A stretch of 64,000 bases of DNA from assembly GCF_026151335.1 (NCBI RefSeq), contig NZ_JAMQPP010000003.1; one strand, given 5' to 3'. The notes beneath the pieces were generated by a model. The model did no database searches. It had not been told where the DNA came from and was given only the letters and a program-made list of their open reading frames with translations. Of this stretch, positions 27,633 through 36,819 are shown one piece after another. Positions within the stretch are counted from its first letter, which is position 1; every line of letters begins with the position of its first letter. This DNA comes from Leptospira_A soteropolitanensis (GTDB taxonomy: Bacteria > Spirochaetota > Leptospiria > Leptospirales > Leptospiraceae). The translations under genes were made by a program, and so were the position numbers.

Positions 27633-28346
27633 TCAATGTGTAATCACAGAAATTTCATCTTGATACCATTTTCTTATTTTGGCTATATTTTCAGAATCTA
27701 TCCCATTTCTAGATTTATTCATTATGATATTTTCTATTCCATGATTACTTCGAAGACCCCATAGATGACTTGATCGACAAACAACTATCATTCTTTTTCC
27801 GCTTTTTGCTTCTGGAATTAAAGTTTCCCGTAGATATTTTTGTGCAAGCCAGCTACTTTTAAGGCAGTTTTCAATTTTATTCAACTGATCCATATTTTCT
27901 GATGCATATGGTATTATGTTAAATACAGCGATGAATTGTTTTGATTTCTCTAATACTTCCGATTTCTGTGATTCTTTTAGTCCACTTGTCAATAAATTAT
28001 TAAACTTATTTGAATACCATTTTACCCAACCTGGAATACTTGGGTAACTTTCACTCCCAGATAATTGATCATATAACAATTTCAAATGGTTTTGATTTTT
28101 CAATGCTTCCTTCGAATCAGTATCAACTCCGGGATTCCCATAAAGAAATATTAATTTTGATTTCTCTAATGGTCCAAAATAAGGACCAGGTGGGTATTCA
28201 AAATTAAAAAGTGGTTTGGCTTCGAAATTGAAGCTCTCCAATATTTTTTCATCATCAGGATGGATATTTTTATTATCAGCTTTAAATTGCTCTTGATAAC
28301 TGTTCCAGAAAGTAAAAATAGTTTCTTCATTTGAATCTACACTCAT
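27633..28346 (-). CDS. Hypothetical protein, possible uracil-DNA-glycosylase-like fold
   Basis: 237 aa, cytoplasmic. KSKLIFLYGNPGVDTDS (~63) has the strand plus N-P-G loop typical of the UDG superfamily, and MIVVCRSSHLWGL (~195) is the later strand position. The middle is helical. The catalytic residues of true glycosylases are not clear, so function is open. The interrupted gene at 31538-33514 has a similar size and feel. The preceding intergenic region (27353-27632) shows no gene. Confidence 0.6.
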   Translation of the reverse strand: MSVDSNEETIFTFWNSYQEQFKADNKNIHPDDEKILESFNFEAKPLFNFEYPPGPYFGPLEKSKLIFLYGNPGVDTDSKEALKNQNHLKLLYDQLSGSESYPSIPGWVKWYSNKFNNLLTSGLKESQKSEVLEKSKQFIAVFNIIPYASENMDQLNKIENCLKSSWLAQKYLRETLIPEAKSGKRMIVVCRSSHLWGLRSNHGIENIIMNKSRNGIDSENIAKIRKWYQDEISVITH

Positions 28347-28441
28347 GATTTCTCCATTTCTTATATAGAATAATTACAAGCAATAAAGTAAAAATTGCAT
28401 GTATGAAATCTAATTCTATAATATAGTATCAGATCATTAAT

Positions 28442-28460
28442 CTCGGAAAAACATTTTCCG
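28442..28460. promoter_or_regulatory. TCGGAAAA-N3-TTTTCCGA palindrome, copy 1
   Basis: A perfect 8-bp inverted repeat with spacer ACA, 64 bp before the ATG of the 990-aa gene. Perfect copies also precede the genes at 61768 and 63040. Confidence 0.6.
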
Positions 28461-28523
28461 ATTTATTCAAATTCTTCGGTTAAACTAATTCCTGAGATAC
28501 AGATAGATCTAAGGAAATTTAAG

Positions 28524-31496
28524 ATGAGTGATACTAACGAATTCGATTCTGATTTTGATCTAGATGACAATAGTGAATTTGAAACAGAAATTGATGAGCA
28601 AAACTCGCTTTCCATCTCTGAAGTGGATTTATTTGAAACAGAATTTTCGGAAATCACTCGATTCCGTAATTATATAAAAAAAGCGGAAGCTCGTGGAATG
28701 AGTCGAAAACAGATACTTCCATTTCGAGCTCTCGTTGAACTAGATGAAAAAAGAGTTAATAAAATTGGTCTCAAAGAACTCTTTATAGTTTATTGTGAAA
28801 ATGGGAATAAAGCTTGGTTAAATCCAGGGAAAGGGATCGGAGCTTTAGAGAGCGTATTAGGAAAATTTCACGGTGATCAAAAAACTCTGCAGCCTTTCAT
28901 TGAATTACTGATTGAAATTGCTAAATCTAAAATTTCTCCGGCCGCGTTTTTAAAATTCATAATCATACCCCGTCTTAAAGGCGATCTCAATTGGAGAACT
29001 TGGGTAAAGAACCACCTCCCTGCCTTGAAAACGATTTTGAATGTATTAAAAGAAGTCCAACGATCCCAATCCTTTCAGGATGAAATAATTTCGAATGGAC
29101 CACTCAAATTATCAAGAGATATCATCCTAACGAAATATGTAGGTGGCATCATTGCGAAATTGGAATTGAATCGGTTATCGGATTTAAATTTTCAAAAGCA
29201 ATATACTAATAGTTGGGAAAACTTAGAATTCAATAACTATCTTGCCTTTTACTTTATCAAAAGTAATGTGTTGCCTTTTCTTTCCCAACTTTCAAAAAAA
29301 TTAGAAGCAAAACAAATTATAGAACTCGTTTCTGAAATGGCTCCACTGGAAAAAGCATTTCTGTCTATCTATCCAGATGAAATCTTTTCATGGAAAAAAA
29401 TACCTAAGTTTACGCTCTATCCCGTATCCTTTCACCATAGTTACCTAAAACGATTGGAAGATGGTTATACACTTTTCCAAATCTATATAGAACTGCTGAG
29501 TTTCACTAGAGTGGTACGTAGTACTCTTCCAACAAGAGCAGGTATTTATTTAGTTGAATTGATCGTAAGATGGATGCTTAGAAAAGTAAATCCTACATTC
29601 ATCCAACAAATTCACAAACTTTTGGAAATTTTACCTGATTTTGGAGGTCTTTATACGTATCGATGGCATATTCAAAATTTTATAAGTTCAAATGAAACAA
29701 GCAGAATCGCATTTATCCAACAAGTCGAAAACAATGATGGATTGCATCCTGATTTTCCAAAACCGTTTTGGTTGATTTACTTTTTCAACAATACGAATGA
29801 GACAGCTGATTTTCATATCGAAAATTCTATAACGTTAGGTCAAAATCAAACAATTGAAAAATTTGCGTCACGCCTTCGTCTGAATGAGTATCTTGATAGA
29901 ACTAAAGTGGAGAACCGTTCAATTTCTAATTTATTAGAGGCTTTTTTCCACAAATATCCAGAAAAAAAAGAACTGATTCAATCTTATCAGAAGGATATTT
30001 TAAATGGTCGCGATAGATCTTGGAATAGAAACGATACGAAACAGATTGATTCGATTTGCCCTGAGTTCCATCAAATACTATTAATGTCCAAAATTAAAGG
30101 ACTAAGAGGAGGTTTTAGATCGGAAACTCTCGAACAATTGTTCTATGGATTCTCAGCAGCAAATCATTTGCCTACATTACCTTACGAAATGAATTTCGAT
30201 TGGGAAGAAACCAAAAAGGAAAATAAAGATGCAAAAGGAACTGAAATCATCCGAAAAAAAATAAATCTTCAATTATTTCAGAATCTATTTTCAATACTGA
30301 AATTAGAGAATCATAAATTATCGGATTTCCTACCCTTTTTAGGAAATGAAATGATTACTTTGAAGAAGTCTATTTCCAAAAAAAAAGATGAAATTGCAAA
30401 TGCAAATGAACCTTCATCAAAATCAAAAATACAAACAACAATTTTACATATCGAAAACAGAATCAAACATTTAGAAAGTGTGCATTCTAATTTCCAATCT
30501 TGGAGCTATGAAAAACAAATCATCTTTCTCATATTCTTTTCATCAAAGAATGTAGATCGAATGGACAATTTATTCGAAATGAGTGTAGGAAATCTTCTAA
30601 ATTCAAATTTGTTACCTGAAGAAATTTCCATTGGAAAAGAGTTACTTTCGCAGGACATAGTAATCGAAAATTTACAGTTATACCAAATTGATGCTCTCAT
30701 CCTGTTTTGCAAAAATTTAGTTTCTTCTTTTCAATCAAATCAGAAAATCAATTCCTTTTTTGATAACCTGGAATCGGAATTTTTGGATATCCTAAAGCCC
30801 TACTCATCTCTCAAAAAACAATCGATACAATTGCCGGCCTTGGATTCAGCTCTAAACTTACTTTTGAGAGTTGGTAAAATGGAAGCTGAAAAAGCAAAAT
30901 GGTTAGATCAAATTTCAAAATCATTTGAAAAACCAAAAATACGAAAGTATAAACTCTTTTCATCAAAATCCTTTATAGATTCCTATTACGGGAATATGGG
31001 TGGAATCTGCCTCGCGGGTAGACCACAAGAAATCTTAAGATCCAATTTATTTAATTTTCGCATAACAGATGAAACTTCCGGAAAGATCGTAGGCATGTTT
31101 TTAGTTACATATTCTACTCTAGGAGTAAAATCACTTGGGATTGATGATTTCTTTTCCGTTTTTGCAATCAATCCCTTATATTCAGTGCTTTATCATTGGA
31201 GTAAAAAAGAGAAATTGCAATTTTACCTTTGGATTAGGAGTTTATTGGAATTCATTTCCCTTTCATCAAAAAAGCCAATTTTTTTGGCAGGAAGAGGCAT
31301 TCATGGACTTATAACTGAAGGTGAAGAGTTTAGAGAAATCATCGAATCCACCGAAATTCAATTCAATTCGAAAAAGGTCAGCGATGCATTTGTCTTAGAT
31401 ATCTATTACGATAAATATGCATATGCGAAATCCTATTTGATTTGCGACCCAAAAAATCCTAATACGATGCATGCCCATCGTCTATTAAAGTTATAG
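28524..31496 (+). CDS. Large hypothetical protein (990 aa)
   Basis: No family is recognised. The first ~45 residues are acidic and low-complexity (DSDFDLDDNSEFE). Residues ~50-800 are almost entirely helical. A basic coiled-coil patch at ~615-655 (KKSISKKKDEIANA). The C-terminal ~170 residues differ: KSFIDSYYGNMGGICLAGRP, then GKIVGMFLVTYSTLGVKSLG and an Asp-rich end (DAFVLDIYYDKYAYAKSYL). This is an alpha/beta pattern that loosely recalls acetyltransferase folds. No signal peptide or membrane segment is seen. The start follows TAAGGAAATTTAAG. A perfect palindrome lies in its promoter region. It stands alone, with no operon partner. Confidence 0.7.
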   Translation: MSDTNEFDSDFDLDDNSEFETEIDEQNSLSISEVDLFETEFSEITRFRNYIKKAEARGMSRKQILPFRALVELDEKRVNKIGLKELFIVYCENGNKAWLNPGKGIGALESVLGKFHGDQKTLQPFIELLIEIAKSKISPAAFLKFIIIPRLKGDLNWRTWVKNHLPALKTILNVLKEVQRSQSFQDEIISNGPLKLSRDIILTKYVGGIIAKLELNRLSDLNFQKQYTNSWENLEFNNYLAFYFIKSNVLPFLSQLSKKLEAKQIIELVSEMAPLEKAFLSIYPDEIFSWKKIPKFTLYPVSFHHSYLKRLEDGYTLFQIYIELLSFTRVVRSTLPTRAGIYLVELIVRWMLRKVNPTFIQQIHKLLEILPDFGGLYTYRWHIQNFISSNETSRIAFIQQVENNDGLHPDFPKPFWLIYFFNNTNETADFHIENSITLGQNQTIEKFASRLRLNEYLDRTKVENRSISNLLEAFFHKYPEKKELIQSYQKDILNGRDRSWNRNDTKQIDSICPEFHQILLMSKIKGLRGGFRSETLEQLFYGFSAANHLPTLPYEMNFDWEETKKENKDAKGTEIIRKKINLQLFQNLFSILKLENHKLSDFLPFLGNEMITLKKSISKKKDEIANANEPSSKSKIQTTILHIENRIKHLESVHSNFQSWSYEKQIIFLIFFSSKNVDRMDNLFEMSVGNLLNSNLLPEEISIGKELLSQDIVIENLQLYQIDALILFCKNLVSSFQSNQKINSFFDNLESEFLDILKPYSSLKKQSIQLPALDSALNLLLRVGKMEAEKAKWLDQISKSFEKPKIRKYKLFSSKSFIDSYYGNMGGICLAGRPQEILRSNLFNFRITDETSGKIVGMFLVTYSTLGVKSLGIDDFFSVFAINPLYSVLYHWSKKEKLQFYLWIRSLLEFISLSSKKPIFLAGRGIHGLITEGEEFREIIESTEIQFNSKKVSDAFVLDIYYDKYAYAKSYLICDPKNPNTMHAHRLLKL

Positions 31497-31537
31497 TTGG
31501 ATTTTTTCTAACTGCAAAAATATGATATTTTTGGTCA

Positions 31538-31769
31538 TTACAAATAGTCTTTACAAATATTTACAAGACCCTTCAATTCATCTTTATTACCAATGCAATT
31601 TCTACGAGTGCTAAAGAAAGGTGAGAAGATAATATGTTTCCCATTTTCCAAAGGAACAATTCTAATTTTTTTTAAATTATCTATTTTTTTTTCAGTTTCC
31701 TTTCCTTTTTGAATCTCATTTTTTGTGCTAGTATAGTATTCACCTGACAGTTTCGTAAAGAAGCAGTGG
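31538..31769 (-). pseudogene. C-terminal part of a gene interrupted by an IS
   Basis: An open frame of 77 codons reading in from the IS at 31770. It starts HCFFTKLSGEYYTSTKNEIQ and ends LKGLVNICKDYL. The only available start codon lies inside the IS end. It continues the gene at 32908-33514: removing the IS and one copy of a GG pair joins the two parts in frame. Confidence 0.7.
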
Positions 31770-32907
31770 TCACACATCCTCTAATTAGAAAAATGATTTT
31801 TACCACAAAGTCATTTCCTAGGAGGGAAAATGTATGACCACCACCAATACCAACGTAAGCGGCAAAGCAGCGAGAAGAAAGCTAAATTTGTTAGAATTAG
31901 CAAACGAATTAAGCAATGTAAGCAAAGCCTGCAAAATCATGGGATACTCCAGACAGCAATTCTATGAGATTAGAAGAAACTACCAAACGTTTGGTTCAGA
32001 AGGATTAATAGACAGAGTTTCTGGTGCTACTAACCCTCATCCAAACCGATTGTCCGAAGAACTCGAAAAAGTGATTTTGGATTATAGCCTAATCAATCCA
32101 ACTCATGGTTCCATACGTGTAGCCCAACAATTGAATTTGAAAGGTCACAGTGTAAGTTCTGGTGGAGTCCGAGGAGTTTGGACAAGAACTAAACTTCTTA
32201 CAAAACACCAACGACTTTTAAGACTCGATCAGCATCTTAAAGAGCATCCTATAGAATTAAATGAAAACCAAATAAAACTACTAGAGAAATTCAATCCTGA
32301 ATATCGCGATAGACACATTCAGGCTGATTTTACAGGGGATTTAGTGGCTATGGATACATTTATGGTAGGAACATTGAAAGGAATAGGAAGAGTCTATTTG
32401 CAGACTGTTATCGATTGCCATTCAAGATATGCATGGGGAACTCTTCACACATCCAAAATGCCGATTACTGCCGTCCAAACTTTGAATAATGAAGTCCTTC
32501 CTTTTTTCGAAGAACACAATGTTCCAATAAAAACGATTCTTACAGATAATGGACGCGAATACTGTGGGAGAGAAGACCAACATCCTTTTGAATTATTCCT
32601 TCAACTCGAAGATATCGAACATAGAACGACAAAAGTGAGAAGACCACAAAGCAACGGATATGTGGAAAGACTTCATCGAACATTGCTCGACGAACACTTC
32701 AGAGTCGCTGGTAGAACAAATTTTTATGAAACTGTAGAAGAGATGGAAAAAGATTTTCAGGTTTATCTAAAGTTCTATAACAATGAAAGATCACACCAAG
32801 GAAGAAATATGAATGGAAGAACTCCCTATCAAGTTTTCCAAGAACGAATCCGAGAATTAAAAATGGAAGAAGATCAATAATCTAAATTAAGTTAGAGGAT
32901 TGTGTAA
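31770..32907 (+). mobile_element. IS481-family insertion sequence (element C)
   Basis: About 1138 bp. The left end TCACACATCCTCTAATTAG and the right end in reverse complement TTACACAATCCTCTAACTTA are imperfect inverted repeats. A GG pair flanks both sides (31768-31769 and 32908-32909) and could be a 2-bp target duplication. It is unlike elements A and B. Confidence 0.8.
31834..32880 (+). CDS. IS481-family transposase (element C)
   Basis: 348 aa. The N-terminal HTH is ELSNVSKACKIMGYSRQQFY. The integrase core has QADFTGDLVAMDTF (first Asp), ILTDNGREYCG (second Asp) and GYVERLHRTLLDEHF (Glu). It ends with the family sequence YNNERSHQGRNMNGRTPYQV. A strong ribosome site, TAGGAGGGAAAATG, starts at 31820, and the frame appears to begin at the start codon just after it. 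It is intact and of full family length. It is the agent that split the 31538-33514 gene. Confidence 0.93.
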   Translation: MTTTNTNVSGKAARRKLNLLELANELSNVSKACKIMGYSRQQFYEIRRNYQTFGSEGLIDRVSGATNPHPNRLSEELEKVILDYSLINPTHGSIRVAQQLNLKGHSVSSGGVRGVWTRTKLLTKHQRLLRLDQHLKEHPIELNENQIKLLEKFNPEYRDRHIQADFTGDLVAMDTFMVGTLKGIGRVYLQTVIDCHSRYAWGTLHTSKMPITAVQTLNNEVLPFFEEHNVPIKTILTDNGREYCGREDQHPFELFLQLEDIEHRTTKVRRPQSNGYVERLHRTLLDEHFRVAGRTNFYETVEEMEKDFQVYLKFYNNERSHQGRNMNGRTPYQVFQERIRELKMEEDQ

Positions 32908-33514
32908 GGCGAATACTGTATCTGTACACATTTTTAAAACCAATCCGGATATTATATTCTATCTCCCTTCCTATCACTAATAATATTTTTGAATCTTTAG
33001 AATCATTGAAGTGCTTTTTTAAAAAAGCTAGTCGTCCAGATTGTATTATCTCGTTATAATACTCTTCTTTATTCTCTTTTATTACTTTATTGGTCCATTC
33101 TTTGTTTGCCGGTAGCTCCCACTTACCATCTACCATATTGTCTGGAAATGGATATAGATTCAGCTTGAATATTGGAGAATTCTTATTGTATAGAGTATTT
33201 TTTAGGTATTCTTTTTTATCGTCTAACGAAATGGTTGTTTGGTTTTTATCTTGATAATAATGTAAAAATTCTACCAATTTTAGGTCGAAAGCACTGGTTA
33301 GCCAAGATTTAGGAATATCGCATTTTTCATCTCGATATGGATAGTCAGTTCCAAAATTATATTGGGCTTTTTCTAAACCATCCTCCATATTTCCTCCCCA
33401 CTCAATTGCCATTACCCAGAGGGATGCTTTTGGGTTACCACCATCACAGCCAAGAAAGGATTCATAATTCCATTTTTTATTTGAAAAGTATTGTTCTATG
33501 GAGTTTTTGATCAT
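32882..33514 (-). pseudogene. N-terminal part of a hypothetical gene truncated by element C
   Basis: 210 codons, of which the last eight (LTQSSNLI) and the stop are read from the IS end. Genuine sequence ends at VYRYSIR. Before the insertion the protein would have been about 278 aa and would have continued HCFFTKLSG on the other side. MAIEWGGNMEDG and KILLVIGREIEYN suggest an alpha/beta fold, perhaps UDG-like as in the gene at 27633, and the lost part contains GKHIIFSPFFSTRRN. No function is assigned. Positions 33515-33704 hold no gene. Confidence 0.75.
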
Positions 33515-33704
33515 TCTATTTGAATCTTCAATCTTAATTCTTATTTGTCTAGTTATTTGATTAAGTTTGACATGTAAAATAGATTGTCTTTATGATTCTT
33601 AGCCTTTTCTTATTTTGTAAGCTCGCAAAAGCTAATTCTAAATTTATAAATTAAACATTTATGTAGTTTATAGGGCGAAGCTATAACCTGTTGAAATAGT
33701 ATTT

Positions 33705-34511
33705 CTATAAATAAAGCAAACTAACTACAAGAATTTCCTCTGTATTAGGTATTTCAGGATCTTGTGGAAGAAATTCTATCGTTTTAATAATATCTCCTTT
33801 CACAAGTTGAAGTTTACAATCTTCTAAAAGAAATCTTCTTTCTAATTCCACTTTCCACTTTAATAAATTTTTTAAAATGAAATCTAAATCATTCTCACTG
33901 CTTAAATCGGACTTTTTATTCTTTTTTTTCCACTCGATTAATGACTGTAGATCCATATATTTCGAAGTCATATTAGCCTTAAACTTTTCAAAATTAGAAC
34001 GGGGAATTGAGGAAAATGTTAACATTATTTTCTTATTCCCTACCTTTTCTGCTAATTTAGTATTATTCGAATCATTTAGAAAACGATAGCCATACAATTT
34101 GAGAATATCTTGCCAGATTGAAATTTCTGAATCTAAAGAAAACTCTCCAGTATCAGAATTGGTAGGTAATCTCTTTACTTCAACTGCTACTTCAAACAAA
34201 GCTTGATCGTCAGTATTTGAATTTTCTATCAGTCCAAGGCCTAAATCTAGCTTACATTTATACCAAGGTTTACCATCTGTATTCCATGGATAATTAACCT
34301 CCCAACCAATAGTTTTTTCTTCTTGTGATAAGGAATGGACAAGCGCGTCCACAAATGTTGTTTCAAAAATATTGGTTCCACCATATTTGTAAGTTTCATT
34401 CCAAGAAGAGATTATGTTACCATTCAAAGTTTCTATTGACTTTGACTTTAAGTTTTCTAATGTTTTTTTAATACTATCATTGAGCTTATTAAGTAAATCT
34501 TGTGTTTCCAT
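33705..34511 (-). CDS. Hypothetical protein with PD-(D/E)XK nuclease-like core
   Basis: 268 aa, cytoplasmic. A possible restriction-like active site reads E in NIFETTFVDALVHSL (~48), D in KCKLDLGLGLIE (~90), and E-x-K in ALFEVAVEVKRLP (~110). That order and spacing fit a PD-(D/E)XK nuclease. The C-terminal half is helical with a Lys/Ser-rich linker (KKKNKKSDLSSENDL). It could be an orphan restriction enzyme or a repair nuclease. No methyltransferase is adjacent, which argues against a classical restriction system. It sits between the IS-interrupted gene and the Hip module. Confidence 0.65.
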   Translation of the reverse strand: METQDLLNKLNDSIKKTLENLKSKSIETLNGNIISSWNETYKYGGTNIFETTFVDALVHSLSQEEKTIGWEVNYPWNTDGKPWYKCKLDLGLGLIENSNTDDQALFEVAVEVKRLPTNSDTGEFSLDSEISIWQDILKLYGYRFLNDSNNTKLAEKVGNKKIMLTFSSIPRSNFEKFKANMTSKYMDLQSLIEWKKKNKKSDLSSENDLDFILKNLLKWKVELERRFLLEDCKLQLVKGDIIKTIEFLPQDPEIPNTEEILVVSLLYL

Positions 34512-34648
34512 TCGAATTCCATTTCCTAAAATAATATAACATTAAACTTTATTTTTTGGTTAATTTCGGAAAAATAATATCCTATCTTACCGAAAAGCAA
34601 AGTATTAATTCCCCTCTTCTATCCCCTTCCCACCGCATAACCCCTTAT

Positions 34649-34924
34649 TTAATCTGATTCAGGCAAACACACGACTGTTTGCTGGCATGTTCGAAGACAT
34701 TCCATTCGTATTTGATTCTCGAAATAATCTCCTCCCCAATGCCCTTGTGTTATTCTCATTTCCATACAGTTTTTAAAACATGCTTTTCTTTCTTTACAAT
34801 CCATTATCCATGCTGTCCGGGAAGGTTCCTTTTTCTCTTTTTTCTTTTGATCCGCACTCAATGCTAATAGAACAGATAAACTTGAAATGAAGTATATTAA
34901 AGTTTTTAATGGGGAATGGATCAT
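34649..34924 (-). CDS. Small exported six-cysteine protein
   Basis: 91 aa when started at the ATG at 34924, which places a signal peptide first (IHSPLKTLIYFISSLSVLLA, cut near LSA). The mature part has six cysteines in the order C-x5-C-x3-C-x22-C-x3-C-x5-C. The broken gene at 58755-59051 carries nearly the same pattern and a shared CLP ending, so the two are paralogues. Disulfide-bonded periplasmic or secreted protein; role unknown. A longer reading to 34960 adds 12 residues before the signal peptide and is unlikely. The gap 34961-35115 shows no gene. Confidence 0.7.
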   Translation of the reverse strand: MIHSPLKTLIYFISSLSVLLALSADQKKKEKKEPSRTAWIMDCKERKACFKNCMEMRITQGHWGGDYFENQIRMECLRTCQQTVVCLPESD

Positions 34925-35115
34925 TGTGAATTTGGATCTTTGGAAATGAGCTTCGCACATGGTATGAATTGCTGATTTGTCTCCATCTGTATTGCCATGT
35001 TTTGATGAATCTGACTTAATTCTAAAATTAGATTATGATTTGGATGAACGTTGATTTCTTTAGTGACAACGAATGAAGTGAGAGCAATATAAATTTCATT
35101 TGGATGCCTTAAATC

Positions 35116-36045
35116 CTACCAACCTAACCTTTTTGCTCTCTCCCTCATAAGTTTGCTATATTCTTTGGTATTCTTTTGCCAAAATGGATACTGTTTGATC
35201 TTTTCCAAAAGCAAAGGGACCTTGACCTGCATTTGTTTCAATGTTCTTTCAATCACTTCATCCGAAAGACGGATTGTACTCCCAAATGCTTTGATATCAG
35301 CTAGATTGATTTTATTCTTTTTCCCATTCAATGTGAGAGCGAGTTCTTCATTGTCTTGTATAAAGAATAGTTTTACTGCCAATAGATCATATGCCGGTGC
35401 CAATTTGACACGTCCTTCGAGATCAGTTTGAATGGAAAAGTTTTTCAAATGCATATCCGAGTTTCCTGTTAGAAAGGAAAAAATAACCATTTCGAAAAAA
35501 CGAACTAAATCAATTCCGGGTGAAGTTGTATTTTGTTTGATCCAACGGCCAATCGATTCATAGGAGCCTTTGTATTTATCTTCCGTGAGTCTCTCTGTCA
35601 ATTGGCAAAAATCTTCTTGGGCAAGTTTAATGCCACTCTCTCGATCAAATCTTTTTGTGATATAAGCTAGTTCACCCGACTTTAATCGAATCAAAGATGC
35701 GATCGCAACAGGAAAAGAAAATTCTTTTGCGAGTAACATTGTAAGATGTTCATTCTCTGGTAAATTGGCGTAATCGTCTGAGGGAGGTTTAAGAATGAAT
35801 TCTCCTTTGAAACCAACAATTGTAAGCCTTGAAGTTTTAGGGTTCGTATTATCAATATCAAGGGAGATCTTTGACTGTGCGCCGGTAACAGTCATTCTGG
35901 ATTCTAAATTTTTCTTTGCCAAATCACGTATCGATTTTATATCGATATCAATATCAGGAATTTGATTTTTCCCAAATAAAAGTTTACTACACTTTGGATG
36001 AAAATCATCTTCACTTTCTTTTGTACATAAAAGACAAAATTTCAT
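35116..36045 (-). CDS. hipT: HipT-like serine/threonine kinase toxin
   Basis: 309 aa, third gene of a split Hip system. The start is the ATG overlapping the hipS stop (ATGA at 36045), with product MKFCLLC; a small CxxC/C cluster leads the protein. The kinase motifs are the Gly-rich loop MTVTGAQSKISL (~52), the lysine strand GEFILKPP, catalytic SDMHLKNFS (~200) and metal-binding LAPAYDLLA (~225). HipA-family kinases phosphorylate an aminoacyl-tRNA synthetase: HipA targets GltX and E. coli HipT targets TrpS. HipA's N-terminal subdomain 1 is absent here and encoded separately, as in HipBST. Confidence 0.85.
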   Translation of the reverse strand: MKFCLLCTKESEDDFHPKCSKLLFGKNQIPDIDIDIKSIRDLAKKNLESRMTVTGAQSKISLDIDNTNPKTSRLTIVGFKGEFILKPPSDDYANLPENEHLTMLLAKEFSFPVAIASLIRLKSGELAYITKRFDRESGIKLAQEDFCQLTERLTEDKYKGSYESIGRWIKQNTTSPGIDLVRFFEMVIFSFLTGNSDMHLKNFSIQTDLEGRVKLAPAYDLLAVKLFFIQDNEELALTLNGKKNKINLADIKAFGSTIRLSDEVIERTLKQMQVKVPLLLEKIKQYPFWQKNTKEYSKLMRERAKRLGW

Positions 36046-36365
36046 CGACTTTGCCCTACGACACTGACTGCACCGATACAATCTTCACATACAGTTAATA
36101 GAATACCGAATCGATCTTTTTTGTTAAGTTTCCAGATATTTTGTGTGAGGCTGAGTAACCAACCTTCAGGTATCAATCCATCAAAAAACGGGAAAAGAGT
36201 TTTGGATTGATATGCTTCCTTTCGTTTAAGCAAAGTAAAGCTAATTGGAGGATAAGTTTCATTGTTTAGATAACTTGTATCGTATTGAAAAATATAACCG
36301 TTTTCATTCTCGAAGATCTCTCCCGCAAAAATCTCCCGAAAGAAAACTTTTCCCTTACGATTCAT
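36042..36365 (-). CDS. hipS: HipS-like protein (HipA N-terminal subdomain 1)
   Basis: 107 aa. It matches the first subdomain of HipA kinases: GKVFFREIFAGEIFENENGY, FQYDTSYLNN, ISFTLLKRKEAYQSKTLFPF, then FDGLIPEGWLLS and an ending DRFGILLTVCEDCIGAVSV. In the known HipBST system HipS is the antitoxin that neutralises the HipT kinase, while HipB boosts it and represses. It overlaps hipB by 11 bp upstream and hipT by 4 bp downstream, so the three are translated as a unit. Confidence 0.85.
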   Translation of the reverse strand: MNRKGKVFFREIFAGEIFENENGYIFQYDTSYLNNETYPPISFTLLKRKEAYQSKTLFPFFDGLIPEGWLLSLTQNIWKLNKKDRFGILLTVCEDCIGAVSVVGQSR

Positions 36366-36579
36366 TTACATCGCCTTTCGGTATGGAACCTGGGATTAGC
36401 TTTGCACCAAATGCTTCTAGTACCTGGTTCACTTTGTCCATCCGTAGGGAGGGCTTCCCTTGTTCTAACTCCCTAATAAAGCGTAAACCAACGCCTGTCA
36501 TGCGAGCCAAGTCTTCTTGGGTTAAAAAGTTTTTCTTTCTTTCCCCTTTGACAAAATCAGATAGATCACCTTGGGCCAT
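36355..36579 (-). CDS. hipB: HipB-like helix-turn-helix repressor
   Basis: 74 aa from the ATG at 36579, the first in-frame start after the operator. It is an XRE-type HTH (LTQEDLARMTGVGLRFIREL, then EQGKPSLRMDKVNQVL), ending in the HipB-like LEAFGAKLIPGSIP. The longer frame reaching 36705 crosses the operator sites and is not coding. It should bind the three repeats upstream (36583-36680) and autorepress the operon. Confidence 0.87.
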   Translation of the reverse strand: MAQGDLSDFVKGERKKNFLTQEDLARMTGVGLRFIRELEQGKPSLRMDKVNQVLEAFGAKLIPGSIPKGDVNES

Positions 36580-36582
36580 GCA

Positions 36583-36680
36583 TATACCTAATCGGGTATA
36601 AATTATAAAAAGTAAAGAAAAATATACCCGATCGGGACTATTATGGGCGTATATTGCAGAATTACACCCGAAAAGGTATA
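36583..36680. promoter_or_regulatory. Three operator repeats spaced exactly 40 bp
   Basis: O1 TATACCTAATCGGGTATA starts at 36583, O2 TATACCCGATCGGGACTA at 36623, O3 TACACCCGAAAAGGTATA at 36663. They share TATACC-N6-GGTATA, very like the TATCC-N8-GGATA sites of E. coli HipB. The 40-bp spacing puts all three on roughly one DNA face. O1 touches the hipB start codon. Confidence 0.75.
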
Positions 36681-36727
36681 AAAACTTTCTACGGTAGATG
36701 CCCAATCATTCTGGGAAATTTTACATT

Positions 36728-36757
36728 TTTTGCATTCGATGTAAAAAAAATGCAAAA
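36728..36757. promoter_or_regulatory. Inverted repeat in the hip / HTH-gene divergent promoter region
   Basis: TTTTGCATT (36728-36736) and AATGCAAAA (36749-36757) form a perfect 9-bp inverted repeat, 63 bp before the ATG at 36820. It could be an operator for that gene or a hairpin. Confidence 0.45.
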
Positions 36758-36819
36758 GGAGTTCTCCGATATTCGAAAATTTTATAAAATTTAGGTTAGA
36801 ATTAAAAGGAGAACGATGA

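Noticed and set aside
31538..31777. Independent small gene
   Set aside because: Its start codon lies in the IS end and it continues the gene on the other side of the IS.
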